A stretch of DNA of 64,000 bases from Dactylorhiza incarnata (lineage: Eukaryota > Streptophyta > Magnoliopsida > Asparagales > Orchidaceae): assembly GCA_033032865.1 (NCBI GenBank), contig JAWHQI010000064.1, positions 3,906,001 to 3,970,000 on the forward strand, read 5' to 3'. Below, in pieces: positions 32,401 to 44,342 of the stretch. The position numbers and the translations under genes were made by a program. How positions within the stretch are numbered: position 1 is the first letter of the stretch; every line of letters starts with the position of its first letter. The notes below the pieces were generated by a model. The model was not told the DNA's origin. It saw only the letters and a program-made list of their open reading frames with translations, and searched no databases.

Positions 32401-32520
32401 TAGAGATATGATCACTTGAATGCTTAATCATGACTCTCATAGGGTTGATGTGTCAATAATTTAAGTTATATCAAATCAAGAGGTATATCATACATGATTG
32501 AAAGAATGAAATATTTTACA

Positions 32521-32901
32521 CTATTCTACATTTAATATTCCTAGTTCAATCTTGAAGGCATTAAACTTGACCTCATCCAATGGCTTAGTGAAGATATCAA
32601 CCACTTGACTGTTAGTGGGGACAAATTCAAGGCAGATATCTTGAGATTTTACATGTTCTCTTATAAAATGATATCTTATTTCTATATGCTTAGTCCTGCT
32701 GTGAGAGATAGGATTCTTAGCAATAGAGATAGCGCTTGATGAGTCACAATAAAGAGGAGAGTTACTTACCTTGAGGTTGTAGTCCTCTAGCTGGTGTTGA
32801 ATCCACAATAGTTGTGCACAACAGCTCCCTGCAGCAATGTGTTCAGACTCAGCAGTGGAGATAGCCACACTTGTCTGCTTTTTGCTGCTCCATGATATCA
32901 A
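32521..32901 (-). pseudogene. Copia RNase H, element C
   Basis: Contains SWSSKKQTSVAISTAESEHI, YCDSSSAISIAKNPISHSRT and the tail TKHIEIRYHFIREHV, ending in ELGILNVE. The C-terminal end of pol, in a different frame from the RT part just upstream (33509-32910). Confidence 0.88.
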
Positions 32902-32909
32902 TCTTCTTC

Positions 32910-33600
32910 CTAGGAATTGACAAGTGTCACTTGTGTTTTTCCCGTCTTCTTTGCAGCCTGCAAAATCTGCATCTGAAATCCAGTTAGTTCAAAATCATTG
33001 TTCTTAGGGTACCAAAGGCCAAGATGTAGGTTGCCTTTAAGGTATCTCAGAATTCTCTTTGCAGCTGAGTAGTGAGATTCATTAGGAAATGTATGGTACC
33101 TAGCACACACACATGTAGCAAACATAACATCTGGTCTACTAGCAGTTAAATATAACAGGGATCCAATGATGCACCTGTACATGGATTCATCAAAGGCCTT
33201 GCCATTCTCATCCTTGTCCAGGGAAATGTTGGACCCCATGTGAGTTTTCATGGTGGAAGCTGATTCCATCCCAAACTTCTTGATAAGCTCCCTAGTGTAC
33301 TTGGTTTGAGAAATGAATATACCTTCATCAGACTGTTTTACTTGGAGGCCTAAAAAGCACTTGAGCTTTCCCATACTGCTCATCTCAAACTCCCCCTGCA
33401 TTAGGTTGGCAAACCTTTTGCAGAGGTTGTCATCAGTAGTCCCAAATATTATGTCATCAACATATATTTGGACAAGGAGACACTTGCCCCTTGTTTCCCT
33501 AAGAAACAATGTGCTATTATCTTTCCCCTCAAGAACTTGTTCTTGATGAGAAAGCTAGACAATGTCTCATACCAAGCCCTGAGGGCTTGCTTAAGACCAT
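32910..33600 (-). pseudogene. Copia RT, C-terminal half, element C
   Basis: Holds [20 protein letters not shown] (catalytic YVDD, about 33460), FLGLQVKQSDEGIFISQTKY and SLLYLTASRPDVMFATCVCA. Frameshifts lie on both sides, between 33600 and 33626 and near 32905, so the enzyme is broken. Confidence 0.88.
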
Positions 33601-33625
33601 AAAGAGCTTTCCTAAGCAAGCATGA

Positions 33626-34735
33626 CTAGAGAGGGTAGGATGTACAAAACCTGATGGTTGCAACATATACCTCTTCCTTCAAGTCACCATTGAGGAAGGC
33701 TGATTTGACATCCATTTGATATACTTTGAACCCCTTGTGGGCAGCATAGGCAAGGAATAGCCTAATTGCTTCCAACCTTGCAACAGGGGCAAAGGTTTGA
33801 TTAAAGTCTATCCCTTCTTCCTGTCTATACCCCTTGGCTACCAGCCTTGCCTCGTTCTTTATGATTGTGCCATTTTCATCTAACTTGTTCCTATAAATAC
33901 ATTTGGCACCTATGATATTGTGTCCTTGAGGTTTTGACACCAATTTCCATACCTTGCATCTCTTGAATTGTAGAAGTTCTTCTTGCATAGCTTGAATCCA
34001 AAAGGTGTCTTGGTTGACTTCTTCAAATTTCTTGGGCTCCATTTGTGATAGCAAGCTCAAGAATAGGTCTTCATTATGAGCCCTGCTTCTGGTTAATACA
34101 CCTTGATTCTGATCTCCAATTATTTGTTCTCTTGGATGATCCCTTAGATGTCTTACAGCTGTAGGCAGTCTGTTCTCAGCTTGCTGTGCTGTTTCTGCTG
34201 GTTCAGCAGTGTCTTCATCAGCATCAACTTCTTCCTCTTCAGGGATGGCAGCATCAAAATAAGCTTTGTTGCTGCAGGGTGTGTCTTGTATAGACATCCT
34301 TTCCAAATTCTTTTCATTTCCTGTCATGACAGAAGATCTAGACCAGCCCTTATATATTAGGCTGGTCTCATCAAATACTACATGCATAGACTCCTCTACA
34401 ACATGAGTTTTCTTGTTATACACTCTATAAGCTCTACTATGTGAGCTATAACCAACAAGAACACCCACATTGCATTTCTCTGCAAACTTTGTTAATTGAG
34501 ATTTTCCATTGTTTAAAATGTAGCATTTGGAGCCAAAGATTCTAAAGTATGAAATTGTAGGTTTGCCTTTCAGAATCTCATAGGGAGTTATTCCATGAAC
34601 CTTATTGATGGAAGCTCTATTGAGAACATGACATGCAGTATTGACTACCTCAGCCCAGAAGTATTTTGGGAGTGAGGAGTCACTAAGCAGTGTTCTCCCA
34701 GCTTCTATCAAGGTCCTATTCCTCCTCTCAGCCAC
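33626..34735 (-). pseudogene. Copia integrase end and RT start, element C
   Basis: Starts in integrase ([47 protein letters not shown]), then a variable acidic linker, then [41 protein letters not shown] and [19 protein letters not shown]. It shares the frame of the upstream integrase part, from which a stop (near 34785) separates it. Confidence 0.9.
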
Positions 34736-34786
34736 ACCATTTTGTTGTGGAGTCCTTGGGGAGGAGAACTCTTGGGTGATACCATA

Positions 34787-35511
34787 TTATTGACAAAACC
34801 TTGTCATAGCTTCAGATTGAAATTCTGTGCCATGGTCAGTTCTAGTCCTGACCATAGCACATTGCAAGTAATTCTGAATAGCTTTGACATGAGTTATAAA
34901 GATATTTAGAGTATCAGACTTCTTCTTTAGGAAGAATACCCATGTATATTTTGAGTGATCATCAACAATCACCAAAGTATACAACTTCTCACCTAGGCTA
35001 TGAATTGGCAAAGGACCAAACAAGTCCATATGCAAGAGATAAAGACATCTTTCAGTGTCTTTGGAGCCAATACTTTTAAAGGTGGCCCTTATTTGCTTAC
35101 CCATTTGGCAAGCATGACAGGGACCACTTTTAATACATTTTATATTAGGACTATTCCTAACAAGGTTTTTAAAGAATAGTCTATACATTGTCTTATAGTT
35201 AATGTGAGCAAGTCTTTTGTGCCATTGAACACAAAAGGACTCATTCTCATTAGCTACTAGACAAACAGATGTAAGAGAATTACTACATATAAAGTCTAAG
35301 CAATAAACATTCCCACTCCCATTGCCTGAGAGAATGGTCTCTAAGTCTTTAGACTTTTTCATCAAGCACTTGTAATTGTGGAATTCAATGACATATCCTA
35401 GATCACATAGTTGACTTATGCTTACTAGGTTGTGTTGCAACCCTTCAACATAAGCTACCCTTGTAATTGAGACTATGCCATTGGAGATCATACCATATCC
35501 TTTGGTGATTC
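34787..35511 (-). pseudogene. Copia integrase N-terminal part, element C
   Basis: From the G1 insertion point: pre-integrase WHKRLAHINYKTMYRLF with CHACQMGK, then the catalytic core HMDLFGPLPIHSLGEKLYTL with VDDHSKYTW and RTDHGTEF. A stop follows RFCQ near 34787. The first residues of the predicted frame (above 35516) belong to the LTR of G1, not to this gene. Confidence 0.88.
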
Positions 35512-35516
35512 CCTTT

Positions 35517-37593
35517 TGTAACACCTCCCCTGTAATGACTATATAATATAGGTCCGGCCGGGACCCCACAACATATAACCGTCACAGCTTCAGTATTAAA
35601 AGATGATATAACTACCCAACTCAAAACTCAGATAACACAACGGAAACAAAACTAAGAAACACAGAGATTGTCCACAACTACATAGGAGTAAAACCGGCCT
35701 TAAGGCCTTACAAAACCAGTATACAAGTCATCAAATAGTCAACACAAATAAGAAATCCCAATAAGGGGAAAAACCTGCTTCCCTAAGCTACCTCGGCATG
35801 CAAGCCGGAAATAACAAAAGACAAGTACAGAAAAGCAGGAAAGCTAAGTAAACACTTCATGAAGCTTTAGACCTTTTTGGCCTGCGATCCTTGGCCTGCA
35901 TCCAAATCACAAAGAGCGGTAAACGAGGGCCAGCTATGGCTGACCACAAACGGTGTAACATCACCCTCCTCCCGGCCGTCCTAGCGGACCCCGGGGAACT
36001 ACATCACCCTGCAAGTCAGCACTTCGTATGCACATGTATATAAATAAAAGCAACATAAACAACAGGCATGAGTGTCACAACCATCATCCACATTTCTATG
36101 TTGAGCAAGTAATAAAAGGGGCCTACAAATGCAATATGAATGCAACCCGGGTTTCACCCAAGGCACCCAAAAGCGTATGAATCTAACACATCAACATACA
36201 TCAACATCACAACCACGGGGTACTCGACATTTCCCCCAAAGGGCATCGTAGCCCAAGGCCAAGAGCTCACGCTGTGACCCACCACGCCTGGCCCACCATG
36301 CCATCGGGCTTGTCTGACAGCTCACTTGCTATTGCCGCCAACATTACGACAACACAACCACGGGGTACTCGACACTTCCCCCAAAGGGCATCGTAGCCCA
36401 AGGCCAAGAGCTCACGCTGTGACCCACCGCGCCTGGCCCACCATGCCACCGGGCTTGTCTGACAGCTCACATGCTCTTGCTAGTCAACACCGAAGGGACT
36501 TATCTTGCCGGGACACTCTCCACACGTGAATTCCAGCATTCACGGGATAGCCAGCCGACCACAAAGACCAAGTCGCACCTTCGCACATCACTAGGCATCA
36601 CACGCCTCATAACCCGCACATTATTTCCCCGCCCGAAAACCAATATTCGTTAACATACGAAACTATAAGGGCATCACGAAAACGAATTCGCCGTATTCGG
36701 ATTTCTAGCAAAACCCCTAAAATGCGCGTCAATCAACATCACCGAATCGGACCAATGGTCGCGAATCTGGCTTCAACCACAATGCCTAATCCACTAACGG
36801 AGCGGATTTCTAGTGCAAATCATGTCGGGGACGGACTCAATCAACCTGATGGTTCCTCTTGAACCAAGGCGACCCGGATTCCTCTCACTCGACGGATCCG
36901 GTGCCAAAATGCGGAAAAATAAAGAGGAAAAAGGGATGCCATGCACGCATCCTAATGACCGGGAGGAGAAATGTCGTTACCTTTTGAGATTTCCTCCTAG
37001 CCATGGGAAACTTGCAAAAGAATGGAGGAGAAGAAGCGCCTCGACGTCCCCTACGCACTGCAGGTCTCGGATCGGCGAACGGAGCTCCGAAGCTCCAACA
37101 ATGGCGGGATCTAGCTCTCTTCCTCCTCCAACCCCCCCTCTCTCTCAAGCCCTCAAAACCCAAAATGAAAAGAAATGAAGAGGGAAAACCCTCTCAGCCC
37201 TAATTAGACCCCTCCCACAAACTCACCTGAGCCGTTAGTTCAAGATCTAAACCAAACGGACGCCCAGATTTCGCTGTTTACGGATCTGGTTCCGTCAGCT
37301 ACCGCGCGATGAACGCACGACTGTGCGTTGTCCGTGCGTTATTAAATGGAAGAAGCAGCAGCGCCCGTGCGTTTTACCCGCGCATGGTCGAACGCACGAC
37401 CGTGCATAAAAATGCACGATCGAAGTCGGAACACCATTTTGCCAGCCGAAGAGCACGCACGGTCGGATCGATCGTGCGTCAAGAAAAAATGCACGATCAT
37501 GCATCAAGAAAAACTTGTCGTCTCAGCGGTTCCCAGCGAAGAAGACCTAACGCCCGACGTTAACTCTCAGATCAGCAAATCTGGGGTGTTACA
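35517..37593 (-). repeat. 3' LTR of G1
   Basis: Plus strand TGTAACACCTCCCCTG to TGGGGTGTTACA. Contains a direct repeat of about 145 bp (from CGGGGTACTCGAC at 36216 and 36361). Near the right end (37300-37515) is an array of CGCACGACCGTGCG-type words. Frames here are not genes. Confidence 0.92.
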
Positions 37594-37612
37594 ACTCCAC
37601 CCCCCTTAAAAT
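37594..37612 (-). promoter_or_regulatory. Polypurine tract of G1
   Basis: Minus strand TTTTAAGGGGGGTGGAGT directly before the 3' LTR. Primer for plus-strand DNA. Confidence 0.8.
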
Positions 37613-37696
37613 AATTTCATCCTCGAAATTTCAAAACTGAAACAGAAAACTGCGATGCATGCCTGATGCAAGAAGTTCCGGGAAGTCCTTCCGCGT

Positions 37697-38074
37697 CTAT
37701 TGCTCACGCTCCAAAGAGAATTCGTCTCGCCCGCAATTATCCCATCGCACCTTTACAAGCCTGACTTCCTTGTTAGGCAACTGTCGGACTTCTGAGTCCT
37801 CCACGCAGATCGGATGAACCCTCGTCCTCAGATCCTCCATCACCGGCACCGCCGCCGCTTCGACCACGACGCTTGGCTCTACCAAAGCTTTCCTCAGCAC
37901 AGAGACATGGAAAACATAATGTAATCCACTCAGCTCGGCGGACAATGCCAAACGATAGGCTGCTTCGCCTATACGCTCCGTAACCTCGAACGGACCCAAA
38001 TATCTCGGACTCAACTTCTTGAGTCGCCGCACACGCGAAACGCCCTTGAACGGCTTGATCTTCAAGTAGACCAT
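37697..38074 (-). pseudogene. Integrase C-terminus/chromodomain-like, G1
   Basis: The last part of G1 pol: KLSPRYLGPFEVTERIGEAA (the conserved GPF integrase tail), LHYVFHVSVLRK, and EVRLVKVRWDNCGRDEFSLE, which resembles the chromodomain-like end of chromovirus integrases. It is separated from the rest of integrase by element N, whose ACCAT duplication is at both edges. It reads in the same frame as the integrase part at 45391, so removing N would join them. Confidence 0.85.
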
Positions 38075-39612
38075 TGATGCGCAAATCTTAGCACACCGCT
38101 ATAGGCGGTAGCAAGACTGCGGCACGAAACGGCAGTGTACCGATCGTTCAAGTAATATAAAATGTGGGAGTGAATCCCCAAGTATCGATCTCGAAGGAAC
38201 ACGGTAAGGTGGAGTTTACTATTGAGGAAGGACTTGAGATTGAAGTCCTTTAAGTCGGATGGATGCGGAAACGGGGGTTTTGGATTGTGGAAAATAAAGA
38301 GAAAATACTACAACTACTCCTATGCAATGCCGCTATGCAAAGCTTCACTAGGCGGGAGGGAGACTATGTAGGCCTTGAGCGCGCTACTTCGAAAGGGCGG
38401 ATGGACGAGTAGGAAAACAGAATGAGGGTCGCAAGCACCTCGTCGACAAGCATGCCACTAGCAATTGCTAGTGCGACACACGAACGTGACGGCGGAATGG
38501 AAAATGGATGGCGGCGCACCTCATACACACATATAAACGAAAAGATACATTCACATAGACATGAAATGACTTTATAAAACAAGGTCTATAGTGCTCATCA
38601 TCAAATAATAAAGGATCTAACTATTACAATCACAAAATACAAAGAAAGAGAAAGTAAGGAATCGACCGAATCCGAAGTCTTGTTGAGGGTTCACGGTTGG
38701 AATCGCTGGGTTGTCAATCCGCGTCCAAGCTCGGTCCTCGACTGCGTCCGGGGTAGAGAAGGCTGTCACTACCCTCCAATGGACCGTCTTCTTCGTGTCA
38801 CGATTCAACACATAACCTAGCTTCCTTCTCTTTGAATGATGTCGGATGAAGAGCTGGATCCTTCTTCTTGAAGCTTAAGGATGATGGAGGAGGCCTAGGG
38901 CCAAGCCCTGATGGAGTGGAGGAAGGGGTACGGAGCTGGAGCTCCTTTTGCGGCGGAAAAAGCAGAACAAGTACGATCCCCCGACTAGTGCAGAGAACTG
39001 CGCTTTTATAGAAAAGAGTCAGAAAAATGGTCACGCACGGTCGAACGCACGACCGTGCATAGACCGTGTGATATTAATTATAAAGACAGTGCAGGAAGAT
39101 GACCTGGGCCGCCCGTGCGATTTACTCACGCACGGGCAAATCCGCCCGTGCGTCAAAACGCACGGGTAAATTCGGAAAGGGGAAAAGCAAGGCCAATCAG
39201 GGAGAGCGTGCGATTCCTTCACGCACAGTCGCTGCCCGTGCGCAGAGATGCACGAATAACGACAGAACATCAGTTTCCTCCTCAGCAAAGGGCGCACGAC
39301 TGAATCCGACCGTGCGCCAACATAACGCACGATCGTGCGATATATACAGACATGAACTTAGGCTGAAACTGATGAAATGTCCACCTGCATTAGCCACAAC
39401 AATGCTGGGAATACCCTTCCAGCACAGGAAATAAAGCACAAAAAGACTGAGGAGCACGCTGTGCTTACCCTCAACACTAAAACAAGCAAACACACACCAT
39501 TACGGGCTAGGAATTACAATTATGAACTAAAACATGCCTAAAGTGAAGTGCAAAGATTAGAAATACGGCCCAGATGAGCCCATAAATGTATATATATAAA
39601 TGTGACTCATCA
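38075..39612 (-). repeat. 3' LTR of element N
   Basis: Nearly identical to 42790-44342. The part at 39030-39340 carries CGCACGATCGTGCG-type words (full palindrome at 39326-39339), the same word class as in the LTR of G1. Confidence 0.93.
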
Positions 39613-39628
39613 CACCCCCAGACTTACC
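39613..39628 (-). promoter_or_regulatory. Polypurine tract of element N
   Basis: Minus strand GGTAAGTCTGGGGGTG, abutting the 3' LTR. It is the tract typical of Tat/Athila-like elements (AAGT..GGGGGTG). Similar AAGTCTGGGG motifs recur at 40133 and 41042. Confidence 0.8.
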
Positions 39629-41331
39629 TGTTTGCGCGTCCCGAGCGAACAAATCCGGCGGAGTATGAAAAAGGTAGCTAGTGTAGAAAATTGCAAAGAA
39701 AGAGTAAGATGCGAAGTATCATACGCATGCACATCAAAATTCTGTAAAAGAAGATTCTAACTATAATAACTAATTTACAATAGTATAAATGCGTAAATAG
39801 ATATTTATTTGTACTCAGATGGCGAATCATGAAGAATTTGTGTGATCATGCCCGGTGTGAAAGTAACCAAGCCGCTCAGGAGGGTGTTGCTAAAGACCGG
39901 AGTTCGGGAATAACTCCGCTGAAATCCATCAACGACGAGAACCATAAGCTTGCCCGGTTACACTCTCTCCACAACGCTAACAAACTCACAAGTTAAATCA
40001 ATAGGACTTTCAGGTTATAATGGGGCTTAGGTCACGGTATGATATTCAATGATAAACGAGACGGCTACGCAACCCAAATGAGTCAAAAGATAATGCTGAA
40101 CCAAAACAAGACCAAGACGATGCTAGTGTGACACACCCCAGACTTAGCTTGAAAACTATGTGCGCACACAACCTTCTCCATCAAATACCAACTGAATTTT
40201 CTATTACGCTTAAGGGGATTTCTTTTCATTCTATTTTTTTTAGATTTTTCTTTCAACTTCATTTTTTTTTCTTTTTCTATTATCCCCGGTTGGTTTACAA
40301 AAAAGAGTTCATCAATTAATATAGATTTTTCTTTCACAACGGAAAGGTTCCAAACATCACATCCAAATATGAAATGTAATTTCAGTTAACTTATTACTTG
40401 GTTGCGATAAAAGGATAAGCTTCAGGCTTTGGTGATTGAAAGAGGAGCTGAAACAAAGGAGGTGTAGGCACAAACTTGGCTTGCAAAGGTAAGCGCATAG
40501 GTCAAGGAAAACAAGGCTCAAACTAGCCAAATAAAATGGCCTACATCACGTTTAACAAAAGGAGTTGCTCTCACCCATGCTTCAAGAGTCGCTTGGGGCA
40601 AGTTCTTAGCCCACGAGAAAGGTAAACCTTTCTTCCGACTCGAGCAACACACAACTAGAGCTCGCCTACACGCAACACCGTGCTACCGCAAATTTCAGTC
40701 ACATCCACCAAATGAGTAAAATAAGTGAAAGACTACGCAAAAATACTAATTGTAAATTAAAAGCATAGAGATAATCTAATTTTATTCAAATTTCTATGGA
40801 AGCATGCAGATGCGACTAGAACACTACAAGAGTCAACATCGTACTCCGAATTGCAATTCCTAAGATAACATCCTATTTCACATTCCAACCAAAATATGTA
40901 TGAACGGAAACACACATACAAGTGAGTGCGCTCTCAAGTGGGTGATTTGTGTGCAGACAAAATGAACAAAAATAATTTAAATAAAGACTTCTAGCATGCT
41001 AGATAAATGTGCACGTGAGCGGGTAAACAAAACTACTCTCCCCCAGACTTAAACTATGCATTAAGATATTCTAAAACAAAGTTAGGGGAAGAGGGTACCC
41101 AATGCTTAGCAAGTAAGCATGCCGGAAGCCTGGAGTGAAGCTCTACGAAGAATCACAACCACCGCCTTCACAAATAGAAAATACCTGCAAGTGGTTGTCT
41201 CCGCAAAAGCAAACCAAAATAACACCTAACGAACTCGTTAGAGTAGGCGATAAAATAAAGGACAAGAAAAAGTAAGATAACTACTGGGGTTATTGTCATC
41301 CCAACACGACTTATTCAGGAAGGTGGGGGTC
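39629..41331 (-). other. Non-coding 3' region of element N
   Basis: No ORF of note; no RT, RNase H or integrase motif on either strand. Contains two extra copies of the CCCCAGACTTA motif. Confidence 0.65.
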
Positions 41332-42570
41332 TTAGCTAATGGGAGTATGGAAAGAGAAGTGGACATGCAGCTGTTCTAATTCCCATGTCGGTAGCGGGTA
41401 CCGATACGGTGATAGAGCCACTACTCCTCTACCTAAATAAAAATACCTGCTAGACACAGGTAGAGGAGAGAGAAAGAAAGAGGTGGATAGAGAGTCCTCA
41501 ACTCTACTTTCACCAAAATAAATTTCCTTGCTTAGCAAGGAGTCGTCTTCGGGTAGGCAGCAGGAGAGGAATACAATACATGGCATGTCTTCTGTGGAGG
41601 GGGTGTTAACCTCCTCACACACGAAGCTGTGCGTATCATTGAATGGTGCAATTTGCACCACCTCCCGCATAACCTGTGAAGGGTCACCCTGCATAGGCTC
41701 AGAAAGGGAAGGGGGATCAAGAAATAAAAGAGACGAATAACATAAAGAATCACAAATAGGGAGAGTGGTCCCGGTCTCACTCCCATTAGGATGGGGAAGT
41801 AAAATAATGTTTGCATTGTCATCAATGCTACAAGGTTCGTCGGGATCAACAGTGGCCATGCCCAAGATTTGGACTTCCTCCACCGGTGCTGAGGAAAGCT
41901 CCTCTTCACCTAGAAGGTTGTCCTCCTCCATAGGAGCATGCATAACACATAGATCGCCAGCCTCATCCTGCGGCACATCCTCAACAATCTCGTCAGCGAC
42001 GAATGTAGTATGCACAACAGAGGGAGGAATAATGCTTGGATAAAAGTCGAGCACCGATTCCTCACGAAGAATCAAGTTCATGCATGGTGATATATGGACA
42101 GGGGAGATGGGCTCAGTCATGTCAGAGCCTAGATCATCCACACATCTGGTGCATGTGTCCATGCCACACCCTTCAAAGCATGAAGGTGATACGGGCACAT
42201 AACCAGATGTTGAAGGTGTGCTGCCAGAAGTAGGAGTCGGGACGATCCGGATATCCGGCTCATCATCCTCGTCCAATTGGCGAAGGAATGCAGCATAATC
42301 CTTCAAGGCATGATCCATGCTCTGACAAAACAGGCACTGCCTTGCAGTCTTCTTTGGCGCAGCAGGAGCTGAAGCCGAAAAGAAGTGTGACGGTAAAGGC
42401 TCGGCAGAATAGCCATAGGACTTACGCGCACCATATGGAGTACCAGACGAAGTCGGTGCTCCATATGCTGGGCCTTGAGTACTAGGGCTATTGTCTCCCT
42501 TTGGACATCTATCACTAGCATGCGATATATCTCCACAAATGCGGCAATGAATATTAAAAGAAGCCCACAT
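41332..42570 (-). CDS. Gag-like ORF of element N (CCHC, acidic)
   Basis: 412 codons starting MWASFNIHCRICGDISHASD. The first residues form a CCHC knuckle (CRICGDISHASDRC), and a second Cys/His motif (CLFCQSMDHALKDY) follows near residue 80; both suggest RNA binding. The rest is a long, acidic, Pro/Ser-rich, low-complexity tail with no protease or enzyme motif. It sits between the primer site and the polypurine tract on the element's own strand. The first ATG comes just before the knuckle, so the capsid region upstream may be missing or out of frame. Function as a nucleocapsid-like protein is inference. Confidence 0.6.
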   Translation of the reverse strand: MWASFNIHCRICGDISHASDRCPKGDNSPSTQGPAYGAPTSSGTPYGARKSYGYSAEPLPSHFFSASAPAAPKKTARQCLFCQSMDHALKDYAAFLRQLDEDDEPDIRIVPTPTSGSTPSTSGYVPVSPSCFEGCGMDTCTRCVDDLGSDMTEPISPVHISPCMNLILREESVLDFYPSIIPPSVVHTTFVADEIVEDVPQDEAGDLCVMHAPMEEDNLLGEEELSSAPVEEVQILGMATVDPDEPCSIDDNANIILLPHPNGSETGTTLPICDSLCYSSLLFLDPPSLSEPMQGDPSQVMREVVQIAPFNDTHSFVCEEVNTPSTEDMPCIVFLSCCLPEDDSLLSKEIYFGESRVEDSLSTSFFLSPLPVSSRYFYLGRGVVALSPYRYPLPTWELEQLHVHFSFHTPIS

Positions 42571-42765
42571 AGTGTGAAGATAAAATGATTCAAAATAAAA
42601 ACACTATTGCGCAAAATACTACACCTAACAAAAAATTACTAGAGCAACCTAATATAAAACAGGAAAAAGGAATAACAAGAAATAAAATAAAGAAAGGATG
42701 CAATACACAAATGGAAGGGCTTTAATCTCAGATTCTCCCTCTCCAGAAAACTCACACGACTGTGT
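42571..42765 (-). other. Leader of element N
   Basis: About 200 bases between the primer site and the gag-like ATG; AT-rich, nothing else recognised. Confidence 0.55.
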
Positions 42766-42783
42766 TCCCCGACAACGGTGCCA
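42766..42783 (-). promoter_or_regulatory. tRNA-Asp primer binding site, element N
   Basis: Minus strand TGGCACCGTTGTCGGGGA, two mismatches from the tRNA-Asp complement TGGCGCCGTTGCCGGGGA. Preceded by AGTTTT after the LTR end. The same primer type is used by element G2. Confidence 0.85.
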
Positions 42784-42789
42784 AAAACT

Positions 42790-44342
42790 TGATGCGCAAA
42801 TCTTAGCACACCGCTATAGGCGGTAGCAAGACTGCGACACGAAACGGCAGTGTACCGATCGTTCAAGTAATATAAAATGTGGGAGTGAATCCCCAAGTAT
42901 CGATCTCGAAGGAACACAGTAAGGTGGAGTTTACTATTGAGGAAGGACTTGAGATTGAAGTCCTTTAAGTTTGATGGATGCGGAAACGGGGGTTTTGGAT
43001 TGTGGAAAATAAAGAGAAAATACTACAACTACTCCTATGCAATGCCGCTATGCAAAGCTTCGCTAGGCGGGAGGGAGACCATGTAAGCCTTGAGCGCGCT
43101 ACTTCGAAAGGGCGGAAGGACGAGTAGGCAAACGGAATGAGGGTCGCAAGCACCTCGTCGACAAGCATGCCACTAGCAGTTGCTAGTGCGACACACGAAC
43201 GTGACGGCGGAATGGAAAATGGATGGCGGCGCACCTCATACACACATATAAACGAAAAGATACATTCACATAGACATGAAATGACTTTATAAAACAAGGT
43301 ATATAGTGCTCATCATCAAATAATAAAGGATCTAACTATTATAATCACAAAATACAAAAAAAGAGAAAGTAAGGAATCGACCGAATCCGAAGTCTTGTTG
43401 AGGGTTCACGGTTGGAATCGCTGGGTTGTCAATCCGCGTCCAAGCTCGGTCCTCGACTGCGTCCGGGGTAGAGAAGGCTGTCACTACCCTCCAATGGCCC
43501 GTCTTCTTCGTGTCACGATTCAGCACATAACCTAGCTTCCTTCTCTTTGAATGATGGCGGATGAAGAGCTGGATCCTTCTTCTTGAAGCTTAAGGATGAT
43601 GGAGGAGGCCTAGGGCCAAGCCCTGATGGAGTGGAGGAAGGGGTACGGAGCTGGAGCTCCTTTTGCGGCGGAAAAAGCGGAACAAGTACGATCCCCCGAC
43701 TACGGCAGAGAACTGCGCTTTTATAGAAAAGAGTCAGAAAAATGGTCACGCACGGTCGAACGCACAACCGTGCGTAGACCGTGCGATATTAATTATAAAG
43801 ACAGTGCAGGAAGATGACCTGGGCCGCCCGTGCGATTTACTCACGCACGGGCAAATCCGCCCGTGCGTCAAAACGTACGGGTAAATTCGGAAAGGGGAAA
43901 ACCAAGGCCAATCAGGGAGAGCGTGCGATTCCTTCACGCACAGTCACTGCCCGTGCGCAGAGACGCACGAATAACGACAGAACATCAGTTTCCTCCTCAG
44001 CAAAGGGCGCACGACCGAATCCGACTGTGCGCCAACATAACGCACGATCGTGCGATATGTACAGACATGAACTTAGGCTGAAACTGATGAAATATCCACC
44101 TACATTAGCCACAACAAAGCTGGGAATACCCTTCCAGCACAGGAAATAAAGCACAAAAAGACTGAGGAGCACGCTGTGCTTACCCTCAACACTAAAACAA
44201 GAAAACACACACCACTACGGGCCTATAAGTGCACTTAGCAAGGAATAACAATTATGAACTAAAACATGCCTAAAGTGAAGTGCAAAGATTAGAAATATGG
44301 CCCAGATGAGCCCACAAATGTATATATAAATGGGACTCATCA
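42790..44342 (-). repeat. 5' LTR of element N
   Basis: Partner of 38075-39612; differs by scattered substitutions and small indels. The CGCACGATCGTGCG array lies at 43740-44060. Confidence 0.93.

Larger units (their letters stand above)
38075..44342 (-). mobile_element. Non-autonomous LTR element N, TSD ACCAT
   Basis: LTRs at 38075-39612 (3', 1538 bp) and 42790-44342 (5', 1553 bp) begin TGATGCGCAAATC and end GACTCATCA. ACCAT flanks both sides (38070-38074, 44343-44347). It has a tRNA-Asp primer site and a polypurine tract but no RT or integrase; only one gag-like ORF is open. This fits a TR-GAG/LARD-type element dependent on a Gypsy (Tat/Athila-like) partner. The LTRs are very alike, so insertion is recent. 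Confidence 0.93.

Noticed and set aside
35517..37593. Short protein-coding genes in the LTR of G1
   Set aside because: The frames also appear in the other LTR copy with changes that break them, and none has a domain.
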